DNA of 18,348 bases from DASUSF01 sp036375275 (lineage in GTDB: Bacteria; Pseudomonadota; Alphaproteobacteria; Geminicoccales; Geminicoccaceae). Positions 7,347 through 14,060 of the stretch are shown piece after piece. A program made the translations under genes and the position numbers. Location of the stretch: NCBI GenBank assembly GCA_036375275.1, contig DASUSF010000103.1:1-18348 (forward strand). Direction: 5' to 3'. The first letter of the stretch is position 1. Each line of letters begins with the position of its first letter. The notes under the pieces are model-generated. The model searched no databases. It was not told the DNA's origin and was given only the letters and a program-made list of their open reading frames with translations.

Positions 7347-8324
7347 ATGAACGACCCGTACCGGATCCTCAACGTTCGGCGAGACGCCTCCGCCGCCGAG
7401 ATCAAGTCGGCGTACCGCCGCCTCGCCAAGGAGCTGCACCCGGACCGCAATCCGGGCGACCGGCGGGCGGAGCAGCGCTTTCGGGAGGCGACCCAGGCCT
7501 ACGAGCTGCTGGGCGACCCCGAGAAGCGCGCCGCGTACGATCGCGGCCTGATCGACGGCGACGGCAAGCCGCGGGGCGGCTTCGGCTTCGGCTTCGGCGG
7601 CGCTGGCGCCGACCCGCGGGCGCGCAGCGGCTTCGAGACGATCTTCGAGAAGGCGTTCGGCGGCGGGTTTGCCAGGGCCGGCGGGAGCCAGGGCGGCGGC
7701 GCCGGACCGAGCGATCTCAACAGCGCCTTCGAGGAGCTGCTCAAGGGCCGCCAGAGCCGGTCGGGCGCCGGCACCGGGCGCGCGCTCCGCGGCGCCGACG
7801 TGCGTCACCGGCTCGAGGTCGACTTCATGACCGCGGCGCGCGGCGGGCGCGAGCGGGTGCTGATCAGGAACGGCCGCCAGCTCGAGGTCGACGTGCCGGC
7901 CGGCACGAGCGACGGGCAGGTGCTCCGCCTGCGCGGCCAGGGTAACGCCAGCCCGGGCGGCGGCCCGGCCGGCGACGCGCTGATCGAGATCGCGGTCCGG
8001 CCGCACCCGCACTTCGAGCGCCGCGGCCACGACATCCATCTGGAGCTCCCGGTGAGCCTCCCGGAAGCCCTGCTCGGCGGCAAGGTGAAGGTGCCGACGA
8101 TCGACGGCGCGGTCCGGATCGCGATCGCGCCCGGCGCCAACAGCGGCCAGACGCTCCGGCTGCGCGGCAAGGGCATCGCCTTCGCCGACGGCACCCGCGG
8201 CGACCAGCTCGTCAGGCTCGTGGTCATGCTGCCGGGCCCTGGGGAGCAGGCTGCCCTCGGCGCGCTCCGGCGGGTCGCGGAAGAGCATCCCTACGAGGTG
8301 CGCCGCGAGGTGGAGACCGCCTGA
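7347..8324 (+). CDS. CbpA-like J-domain co-chaperone (class B DnaJ)
   Basis: A 325-residue co-chaperone that would stimulate DnaK ATPase and deliver unfolded clients. The J domain occupies residues 1-65 with HPD at 31-33 ('ELHPDRNPG'). A Gly/Phe-rich linker covers about 74-110. The C-terminal substrate-binding domains begin around 150 ('ADVRHRLEVDF') and include 'DALIEIAVRPHPHFERRGHD' and the client-binding strand region near 'LRLRGKG'. The CxxCxGxG zinc repeats of true DnaJ are absent, so this is the CbpA/DjlA-independent class B type. It starts a plus-strand run with the YihY-like gene, fabI and aroC. Confidence 0.92.
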   Translation: MNDPYRILNVRRDASAAEIKSAYRRLAKELHPDRNPGDRRAEQRFREATQAYELLGDPEKRAAYDRGLIDGDGKPRGGFGFGFGGAGADPRARSGFETIFEKAFGGGFARAGGSQGGGAGPSDLNSAFEELLKGRQSRSGAGTGRALRGADVRHRLEVDFMTAARGGRERVLIRNGRQLEVDVPAGTSDGQVLRLRGQGNASPGGGPAGDALIEIAVRPHPHFERRGHDIHLELPVSLPEALLGGKVKVPTIDGAVRIAIAPGANSGQTLRLRGKGIAFADGTRGDQLVRLVVMLPGPGEQAALGALRRVAEEHPYEVRREVETA

Positions 8325-8343
8325 TCCGAGGAGGCCGGACGGC

Positions 8344-9294
8344 ATGACCGGGCGATGGATCCGGATCCCGAGCCGGCTCCAGCCCGTGGTCCAGCCGGTG
8401 GTCTTCGCCGGCAAGGTCCTCTGGGAGGCGATCGTCCACTTCGCCAACGACAACAGCCTGATCCTCGCCGGCTACATCGCGTACATGACCCTGTTCGCGA
8501 TGTTTCCCTTCCTGATCTTCCTGACCACCGTCGGCGGGGTGATCGGCCAGGGCGAGGCGGCCACGCGGTTCATCGAGTATCTGCTCTCGAGCATCCCGAG
8601 CGAGGTCGCGGTGACGCTCGCCCCCTCGATCAACGAGATCATGGAGCGGCCGCGCACCGGTCTGATGACGGTCTCCATCCTGATCGCGCTCTGGGTCGCC
8701 TCGAGCGGCCTCGAAGCCCTCCGCAGCGCCCTGAACGAGGCCTACAATGCGGAGCAGTATCCAGCGATCTGGAAGGCCCGCCTGCAGAGCCTCGGCCTCA
8801 CCATCCTGTTCACCTTCGGCATCATCCTCAGCATGATCTCGATCGTCGCCGGCCCGTTCATCTGGTCGATGCTGGAGTGGGCGCTGATCATCCCGTCCTT
8901 CTATGGCTGGCTGTACAGCGTTTCCCGCTACGTGTTCGGGGTGATCGTGCTCTACGGGATCGTCGTGATCCTGTATTTCATCCTGCCCAACCGCTCGCTC
9001 CGGAAGCGCGAGGTCTTTCCGGGCGCGGCGCTCGCGGTGGGCCTGTGGATCGGCTCGGCCAGCCTGTTCTCGGTCTACCTTTCGAACATGGCGAGCTACA
9101 GCGTCACCTACGGCAGCCTCGGCGGGATCGTCGTGACGCTCCTGTTCTTCTACGTGAGCGCGTGCATCTTCATCTTCGGCGCCGAGGTCAACGCGGCGCT
9201 CCGGCGGCGCACGGTCGCGATGCGGGCGCACGCCTCGGCGGAGCGTGCCGAGGCGGCGTCGGCGGCCCTGGCGGACGGTTCCCGTCACGACTAG
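8344..9294 (+). CDS. YihY/BrkB-family inner-membrane protein
   Basis: A 316-residue polytopic membrane protein. The family is named after YihY and the Bordetella BrkB protein; its molecular function is unsettled, and older RNase BN labels for it are wrong. The family start is visible as 'NSLILAGYIAYMTLFAMFPFLIF' at about 38-60, followed by a helix in 'TGLMTVSILIALWVASSGLEALRSALN', the segment 'YFILPNRSLRKREVFPGAALA', and the last helix 'GGIVVTLLFFYVSACIFIFGAEVNA'. Six membrane helices are likely, with a charged Ala-rich cytoplasmic tail. A strong GAGGAGG ribosome site precedes ATG 8344, 19 bases after the dnaJ-like stop, so the two are probably co-transcribed. Confidence 0.92.
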   Translation: MTGRWIRIPSRLQPVVQPVVFAGKVLWEAIVHFANDNSLILAGYIAYMTLFAMFPFLIFLTTVGGVIGQGEAATRFIEYLLSSIPSEVAVTLAPSINEIMERPRTGLMTVSILIALWVASSGLEALRSALNEAYNAEQYPAIWKARLQSLGLTILFTFGIILSMISIVAGPFIWSMLEWALIIPSFYGWLYSVSRYVFGVIVLYGIVVILYFILPNRSLRKREVFPGAALAVGLWIGSASLFSVYLSNMASYSVTYGSLGGIVVTLLFFYVSACIFIFGAEVNAALRRRTVAMRAHASAERAEAASAALADGSRHD

Positions 9295-9339
9295 GATGGG
9301 CGGCACCTCGACCCCCACCCACCGCGCGGAGACCTGAGC

Positions 9340-10149
9340 ATGCAGCAGGGCGGCCTGATGGCCGGCAGGAAGGGCCTGATCATGGGCATCGCCAACGAGC
9401 GGTCCCTGGCCTTCGGGATCGCCCAGAAGGTTGCCGAGGCCGGGGCGACCCTCGCCGTCACCTTCCAGGGCGAGACGCTGGAGAAGCGCGTGCGGCCGCT
9501 CGCCGAACGTCTCGGCGCGCCGCTCGTCCTCCCGGCCGACGTGACCGATCCTGCGAGCCTCGACGCCCTGTTCGAGCGCCTGGAGAGCGACTTCGGCGGG
9601 CTCGACTTCCTGGTCCACGCGATCGCGTTCTCGGACAAGGAGGAGCTCAAGGGTCGCTACCTCGAGACCACGGCGCAGAACTTCGCCCGCACGCTGCAGA
9701 TCTCCTGCTATTCCTTCACCGACCTCTGCCGGCGCGCGGCACCGCTGATGCAGGCGGGTGGCAGCCTGCTCACGCTGACCTACTACGGCGCCGAAAGGGT
9801 GATGCCGCACTACAACGTGATGGGGGTCGCCAAGGCGGCCCTCGAGGCGAGTGTCCGCTACCTCGCGGTCGACCTCGGCGGCGCGGGCATCCGGGTCAAC
9901 GCGATCTCGGCCGGCCCGGTCAAGACCCTCGCCGCCTCGGGCATCGGCGACTTCCGCTACATCCTCAAGTGGAACGAGTACAACTCGCCGCTCAAGCGGA
10001 ACACGACGCTCGCCGATGTCGGCGGCGCCGCTCTCTACCTGCTCTCGGACCTCGGCGCCGGCACCACGGGCGAGGTGCTGCACGTCGATTCCGGCTACCA
10101 CGTAGTCGGCATGAAGGCGGTCGACGCGCCCGACATCTCGGTCGTCTGA
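9340..10149 (+). CDS. fabI: Enoyl-[acyl-carrier-protein] reductase (NADH), FabI type
   Basis: A 269-residue short-chain dehydrogenase-like enzyme for the last reduction of each fatty-acid elongation cycle. The FabI cofactor motif 'GLIMGIANERSLAFGIA' lies at 12-28. The catalytic residues align as Tyr148, Tyr158 and Lys165 in 'YYGAERVMPHYNVMGVAK'. 'NAISAGPVKTLAASGI' and the C-terminal 'HVDSGYHVVGM' are also family-specific. ATG 9340 has a GGAGA site upstream; ATG 9358 ('MAGRKG') is an alternative start that leaves the fold intact. aroC follows after 16 bases, a common alphaproteobacterial arrangement. Confidence 0.96.
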   Translation: MQQGGLMAGRKGLIMGIANERSLAFGIAQKVAEAGATLAVTFQGETLEKRVRPLAERLGAPLVLPADVTDPASLDALFERLESDFGGLDFLVHAIAFSDKEELKGRYLETTAQNFARTLQISCYSFTDLCRRAAPLMQAGGSLLTLTYYGAERVMPHYNVMGVAKAALEASVRYLAVDLGGAGIRVNAISAGPVKTLAASGIGDFRYILKWNEYNSPLKRNTTLADVGGAALYLLSDLGAGTTGEVLHVDSGYHVVGMKAVDAPDISVV

Positions 10150-10165
10150 GCCGGACCCCGGCACC

Positions 10166-11251
10166 ATGGCCGGCAACAGCTTCGGCACCCTGTTCCGGTT
10201 CACGACCTTCGGCGAGAGTCACGGCCCCGCCATCGGCTGCGTCGTCGACGGCGTGCCGCCGCTCATCCCGCTCGCCGAGGCCGATCTCCAGCACTGGCTC
10301 GACCGGCGCCGGCCCGGGCAGTCCAGGTTCACGACCCAGCGGCGCGAGCCCGATCGCGTACGGATCCTGTCCGGCGTGTTCGAAGGCGTCACCACCGGCA
10401 CCCCGGTCGGCCTCCTGATCGAGAACGTCGACCAGCGCTCGAAGGACTACGGCGCGATCAAGGACCAGTACCGCCCTGGCCACGCCGACTTCACCTATCA
10501 GATGAAGTACGGCATCCGCGACTACCGGGGCGGCGGCCGCTCGAGCGCCCGCGAGACGGCGCTGCGGGTTGCCGCCGGCGGCATCGCCCGGAAGGTTCTC
10601 GGCGACGGCGTCGAGATCCGGGGCGCCCTGATCGAGATGGGCGGGGCGACGGTGGATCGCGCGGCCTGGGACTGGAACGAGGTCGACCGCAATCCCTTCT
10701 TCGCCCCCGATCCGGGCGCCGCCGCGCGGTTCGAGACGCTGCTCGCCGAGGTGCGGAAGCGCGGCTCCTCGATCGGCGCGGTGATCGAGGTCGTGGCGAG
10801 CGGCGTGCCCCCGGGGCTGGGCGATCCCGTCTACGACAAGCTCGACGCCGACCTCGCCAAGGCGATGATGAGCATCAACGCGGTCAAGGCGGTCGAGATC
10901 GGCGCCGGGTTCGACGCCGCGCGCCTCTCCGGCGAGGCCAATGCCGACGAGATGCGCCAGGGCAATGACGGCCAGCCGGTCTTCCTCTCCAACCAGGCCG
11001 GGGGCGTGCTCGGCGGGATCTCGACCGGCCAGGACGTGGTGGTGCGGTTCGCTGTCAAGCCGACCAGCTCGATCCTGACCCCGCGCCGCTCAGTCGATCG
11101 CTTCGGCCACGAGGTCGAGGTCGTGACCAAGGGTCGCCACGACCCCTGTGTCGGCATCCGGGCGGTGCCGGTCGGCGAAGCCATGATGGCGGTGGTCCTG
11201 GCCGACCACCTGCTCCGGCAGCGGGCGCTGAGGCCGGACGCGGTCAGCTGA
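10166..11251 (+). CDS. aroC: Chorismate synthase
   Basis: A 361-residue enzyme that converts 5-enolpyruvylshikimate-3-phosphate to chorismate using reduced FMN, the last step of the shikimate pathway. Family signatures are present in order: 'FGESHGPAIGCVVDGVPP' (15-32), 'RPGHADFTY' (103-111), 'RDYRGGGRSSARETA' (118-132), 'GGISTGQDVVVRFAVKPTSSI' and 'GRHDPCVGIRAVPVGEAM' toward the C-terminus. Length is normal. It begins 16 bases after fabI. Its stop lies in the 8-base palindrome TCAGCTGA, which also holds the stop of the convergent hydrolase gene. Confidence 0.97.
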   Translation: MAGNSFGTLFRFTTFGESHGPAIGCVVDGVPPLIPLAEADLQHWLDRRRPGQSRFTTQRREPDRVRILSGVFEGVTTGTPVGLLIENVDQRSKDYGAIKDQYRPGHADFTYQMKYGIRDYRGGGRSSARETALRVAAGGIARKVLGDGVEIRGALIEMGGATVDRAAWDWNEVDRNPFFAPDPGAAARFETLLAEVRKRGSSIGAVIEVVASGVPPGLGDPVYDKLDADLAKAMMSINAVKAVEIGAGFDAARLSGEANADEMRQGNDGQPVFLSNQAGGVLGGISTGQDVVVRFAVKPTSSILTPRRSVDRFGHEVEVVTKGRHDPCVGIRAVPVGEAMMAVVLADHLLRQRALRPDAVS

Positions 11252-12143
11252 GGACCGCCGGCCGGTTGGGTCCGGCCGCCGCCCGGATCAAGGCTTCGAA
11301 GTGGTCGAACACCCAGTAGTGGCCGGCTCCCGGGATGAAGCTCGCCCGGCAGTCCGGCAGCAACCCAGCCATGTGCCGGCCCATGCGCACGGGCACCAGG
11401 CGATCCCCCTCGCCGTGCCAGAGGCCGACGGGCACGCGCACGTCCTGAAGCCGGAACCCCCACGGCCGCCCGAACAGGGCGATCTCGGTCGCCGCCGGCC
11501 CGCCCCCGCGCCGGAAGGCGTCGCGCAGCGCGGCGGTCAGCACCTCGCGGACCGCGCGGCGGGTCATGATCGCCCGGTCGACCGGGGGGTTCATGGCGAC
11601 GATCCGCCTGAAGACCGCGTCGGGGTCGCGCTTCCAGGCCCGCTGCGCATAACCGGTCAGCGCCCGGAGAAGGCGTGGCGCGCGGGCGCCCCACTCGAAG
11701 ATGATCCGGTGCCGCCGGCTGAGACCGGGGGTCGCGTCCGGCCCGACCACCGGCGCCACACCGCTCACCACCAGGGCGTGGCTGATCCGCCCCGGCATGC
11801 TGGCCGCACAGGCGAGGGCGTAGGGGCCACCCCCGGAGACCCCGGCGAGGGCGACCCGCTCCAGGCCCAGATGGTCGAGCAGCGCCTCGACGTCGCGTGC
11901 GAAGTCGGGATAGCGTCGTTCGGGCATCGGATCCGACAGCCCGAAGCCGGGGCGGTCGGGGGCGATGAGACGGACGCCCTGGGCGCTCGCGGTCCCGTCG
12001 GCGATCCGGAGCATGAGGCGCGAGCCCGGCGTGCCATGGAAGCCGACCACCGCTCGCCCGCGGGGATCGCCGTACTCGGCGAAGCCGAGCGTGCGGCCAT
12101 CTTTGAGGGTCATCGTCCGATCTGAGGCCGTGCGCGCCGCCAT
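11244..12143 (-). CDS. Alpha/beta-fold hydrolase
   Basis: A 299-residue hydrolase of unknown substrate. The nucleophile elbow is 'GVSGGG' (Ser103), with acid Asp247 in 'WHGEGDRLVP' and base His275 in 'PGAGHYW'. 'GFHGTPGSR' at 34-42 is the oxyanion-hole region, and 'APDRPGFGLSD' at 61-71 is the usual strand after it. The cap region is roughly 140-225. The frame extends 12 codons upstream to a TTG, but ATG 12143 is preferred because a GGGGAGA ribosome site lies nine bases upstream. No signal peptide is seen. It overlaps the 3' end of aroC by eight bases and diverges from the VOC gene. Confidence 0.88.
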   Translation of the reverse strand: MAARTASDRTMTLKDGRTLGFAEYGDPRGRAVVGFHGTPGSRLMLRIADGTASAQGVRLIAPDRPGFGLSDPMPERRYPDFARDVEALLDHLGLERVALAGVSGGGPYALACAASMPGRISHALVVSGVAPVVGPDATPGLSRRHRIIFEWGARAPRLLRALTGYAQRAWKRDPDAVFRRIVAMNPPVDRAIMTRRAVREVLTAALRDAFRRGGGPAATEIALFGRPWGFRLQDVRVPVGLWHGEGDRLVPVRMGRHMAGLLPDCRASFIPGAGHYWVFDHFEALIRAAAGPNRPAVLS

Positions 12144-12222
12144 GAGCTCGATTCTCCCCGCCGCATGCTGTCCCGACAACGCCGCTGGCCTATGCTGGCG
12201 CCGACCGACGGGGAGCGAAAGC
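12144..12222. promoter_or_regulatory. Divergent hydrolase/VOC intergenic region
   Basis: This 79-base spacer should carry promoters for both genes. A TATGCT (12191-12196) could be a -10 element for the VOC gene, with a poor -35 (CTGTCC, 12168-12173) 17 bases away. A short inverted repeat TGTC-cc-GACA at 12169-12178 overlaps the latter and could be an operator half-site pair. Both are weak matches. Confidence 0.25.
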
Positions 12223-12630
12223 GTGCAACCGATCCACCGGATCCTCGAGACCGTGCTCTACGCCTCTGATCTGGACGCAGCCGAGCGCTTCTACGGGCGT
12301 CTTCTCGGGCTCGAGGTCGAGAGCCGGAAGCCCGGTCTGTTCGTCTTCTTTCGCTGCGGCGACGGGATGCTGCTGATCTTCGATGCCGATGCCGCAGCGG
12401 CCGGGCGGAGTGTTCCGGCGCACGGCGCTCGCGGACCCGGGCACGCCTGCCTGGCCGTCGCCGAGGCCGACCTCGAGCCGTGGCGACGCCACCTCGAGAG
12501 CGCCGGGGTCGCGATCGAGCAGGAGCAGGAATGGCCGCGGGGCGGGCGATCGTTCTATTTCCGCGACCCGGCCGGGAACAGCCTCGAGCTCGCGACACCG
12601 CGGATCTGGGGCTTCGACGACCCGGCTTGA
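12223..12630 (+). CDS. VOC-superfamily protein (glyoxalase/dioxygenase/FosA fold)
   Basis: A 135-residue single VOC module with two beta-alpha-beta-beta-beta halves. Motifs visible: 'VLYASDLDAAERFYGRLLGLE' (11-31), 'GHACLAVAEADLEPWRRHLE' (73-92) and 'SFYFRDPAGNSLELA' (110-124), the last being the classic C-terminal signature. Possible metal ligands are His74 and Glu122; the first-strand position usually held by His appears to be Glu9. I chose GTG 12223, because GGGGAG lies seven bases upstream and residue 1 then falls just before the first strand; the frame upstream of it is antisense to the hydrolase gene. The frame is followed 49 bases later by the DsbA-like gene. The substrate cannot be inferred. 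Confidence 0.87.
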   Translation: MQPIHRILETVLYASDLDAAERFYGRLLGLEVESRKPGLFVFFRCGDGMLLIFDADAAAAGRSVPAHGARGPGHACLAVAEADLEPWRRHLESAGVAIEQEQEWPRGGRSFYFRDPAGNSLELATPRIWGFDDPA

Positions 12631-12679
12631 AGCGCTCCCGCGCCGGCGCCATCTGGACCGGAGCAGCTGGGAGACGGAC

Positions 12680-13360
12680 ATGCCGGGCACGAAGGAGAAG
12701 CCGATCGACGTCGAGTTCATCGCCGACTTCGCCTGTCCCTGGTGCTACATCGGCTGGCGACGTTTGGAACAGGCGGCGCGGCTCCGGCCAATGGCCGGGG
12801 TCCGGGCCCGCTGGCGTCCCTTCCTCCTGAATCCGCATCTCCCGGCGGAAGGCATGGATCGGGAGGACTATCTCCGGATCAAGTTCGGCAGCGAGGGCAA
12901 CGCCGAGCGGATCTACACCCGGATCACGGCAGCAGGGCGGGAGTGCGGCATCGACTTCCGTTTCGATCTGATGCGGCGGACCCCCAACACCGCCCACGCG
13001 CAGCGGCTGGTTCTCTGGGCGCAGGACCGCGGGGAGGAGCATGCGCTGATCGAGCGGCTGTTCCGGGCTCTGTTCGGGGAGGGGCGTGACATCACCCGCA
13101 AGATCGAACTCGTGGACCAGGCGGTGGCGGCGGGGCTCGACGGGTCGGCGGCCGAGTCGTTCCTGGCCGGCGACGGTCGGCTGGAGGAGGTGCTGCGGGC
13201 CCACGCCCTCGCCGAGCGTCGAGGGGTGCGCGGTGTTCCGGTGTTCGTGGTCGGCGGCCAGCATGCGATCGATGGCGCCCAGCCGCCGGAGGTGCTGGCG
13301 GCACTGCTCGATCTGGCCGTCGTCCCGCCCGCCGATCTGGCCGCTCACTCAGCTGCCTGA
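12680..13360 (+). CDS. DsbA-family oxidoreductase, FrnE-like
   Basis: A 226-residue thioredoxin-fold protein with a large helical insertion. The active site is C19-P-W-C22 in 'DFACPWCYIGWRRLE', the motif usual for FrnE/2-hydroxychromene isomerase relatives. The cis-proline loop is 'GVPVFVV' (Pro187). 'RPFLLNPHLPAEGMDREDYL' and 'RTPNTAHAQRLVLWA' match FrnE-type proteins. No signal peptide is seen, so it is probably cytoplasmic, unlike periplasmic DsbA. ATG 12680 has a GGGAG site about eight bases upstream; the longer open frame is shadow over the VOC gene. The stop codon falls inside a perfect 16-base palindrome. Confidence 0.9.
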   Translation: MPGTKEKPIDVEFIADFACPWCYIGWRRLEQAARLRPMAGVRARWRPFLLNPHLPAEGMDREDYLRIKFGSEGNAERIYTRITAAGRECGIDFRFDLMRRTPNTAHAQRLVLWAQDRGEEHALIERLFRALFGEGRDITRKIELVDQAVAAGLDGSAAESFLAGDGRLEEVLRAHALAERRGVRGVPVFVVGGQHAIDGAQPPEVLAALLDLAVVPPADLAAHSAA

Positions 13361-13370
13361 GCGCTCAGGC
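13355..13370. terminator. Perfect palindrome between convergent genes, possible terminator
   Basis: GCCTGAGCGCTCAGGC is a perfect 16-base palindrome. It can fold as a six-base-pair stem with a GCGC loop. It spans the DsbA-like stop codon and lies 25 bases beyond the 3' end of the convergent NDUFA12-like gene, so it could end both transcripts. No long T-tract follows on either strand, so intrinsic termination would be weak. Confidence 0.4.
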
Positions 13371-13395
13371 GTTTCGATCCTTCCGCCCAGACGGT

Positions 13396-13785
13396 TCAGG
13401 GGGTCCAGGCCTCGTAGTCGCCGGTCGCGGGTGCACGCTGGCCGCCTCGCTGGATCGCTCCGTGCGGGCGATACGCGAGCTCGGTGCCGGTCATGATCGG
13501 CAGCCGCTCCTTCTCCCACTTGTGTCCCGGCAGCGCACGTTCGCCCGGCGGCAGCTCGAACCGCCTGTGCAGCCAGCCGACCCACCCGGGCGGGACCTCG
13601 GTCGGTTCGTCCAGCGCCGCGAACAGGACCCAGCGCTCCTCGTCGCGCCAGCGGCCGGCGCCGCGCTTCCGGCGGAAATAGCGATTGCCGTACTGATCCT
13701 TGCCGACCTGCTCGCCGTGCATCCAGGTCTTGAGCACCGTGAAGAAACTGTTGTGCTTGAGGTCGTTGAACACCGGCATCCTCAT
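13396..13785 (-). CDS. NADH:ubiquinone oxidoreductase accessory subunit, NDUFA12/B17.2 family
   Basis: A 129-residue soluble protein matching the NDUFA12 family, a complex I accessory subunit found in mitochondria and Alphaproteobacteria, where it sits on the peripheral arm. Visible family segments are 'GEQVGKDQYGNRYFRRK' (24-40), 'RRWVLF'-like 'ERWVLFAALDEPTEVPPGWVGWLH' (50-73) and 'HKWEKERLPIMTGTELAYRPHG' (88-109). Length is in the usual range. ATG 13785 and ATG 13779 are both possible starts; neither has a good ribosome site. The gene stands alone on the minus strand, away from nuo genes, as is common for this subunit. Confidence 0.92.
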   Translation of the reverse strand: MRMPVFNDLKHNSFFTVLKTWMHGEQVGKDQYGNRYFRRKRGAGRWRDEERWVLFAALDEPTEVPPGWVGWLHRRFELPPGERALPGHKWEKERLPIMTGTELAYRPHGAIQRGGQRAPATGDYEAWTP

Positions 13786-14060
13786 CCAGCCGCGCGGCGG
13801 GCACTATGGCCGCGAAGCGGCAGCGGGTCCAGCCGGATCCGCTGCTCCATCTCCGGGCCGCCAGAGCGTGCCCGGCGCGTCCGCCGAGCGCGGAACCGGA
13901 TAGGGTCTTCTAAGACATTGTCCAGCCATACGGGCTGCCGGGGCGCTTCGCCGGCGCCAGCACCACAGAAGGTGCGGCTGGCCGTTGGGGCGCCGGGCAG
14001 TGGTGCTTGCCGCCGGCGCGAGACGACGCTCTTGGATCGTGTCCGCCGGAGTCGACGCCT
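13786..14060. other. 275-base intergenic region with inverted repeats
   Basis: This is the longest gene-free stretch. It holds the long inverted repeat at 13952-14018, a short one GTCTT-ct-AAGAC at 13905-13916, and a weak minus-strand promoter candidate for the NDUFA12-like gene: TGGACA (13924-13919) and TATCCG (13902-13897) with a 16-base spacer. Open frames here in either strand have no credible start or family resemblance. Confidence 0.4.
13952..14018. repeat. Long imperfect inverted repeat downstream of the SGLP-repeat gene
   Basis: Left arm GCCGGCGCCAGCACCAC (about 13950-13966) pairs with right arm GTGGTGCTTGCCGCCGGC (14000-14017). The inner eight pairs (AGCACCAC with GTGGTGCT) are perfect; the outer GCCGGCG pairs with one or two unpaired bases between. 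The loop is 33 bases. It begins some 43 bases after the minus-strand stop at 14061, so it could terminate or stabilise that transcript. There is no T-tract. Confidence 0.45.

Noticed and set aside
8224..10418. Very long open frames of about 660-690 codons on both strands across the YihY-like, fabI and aroC genes
   Set aside because: They are out-of-frame shadows with His/Arg/Asp/Gly-rich composition; the frames giving FabI, AroC and YihY motifs are clearly the real ones.
11301..12125. A 274-codon plus-strand frame antisense to the alpha/beta hydrolase
   Set aside because: The minus-strand frame has a complete Ser-Asp-His triad; the plus-strand translation shows no motif.
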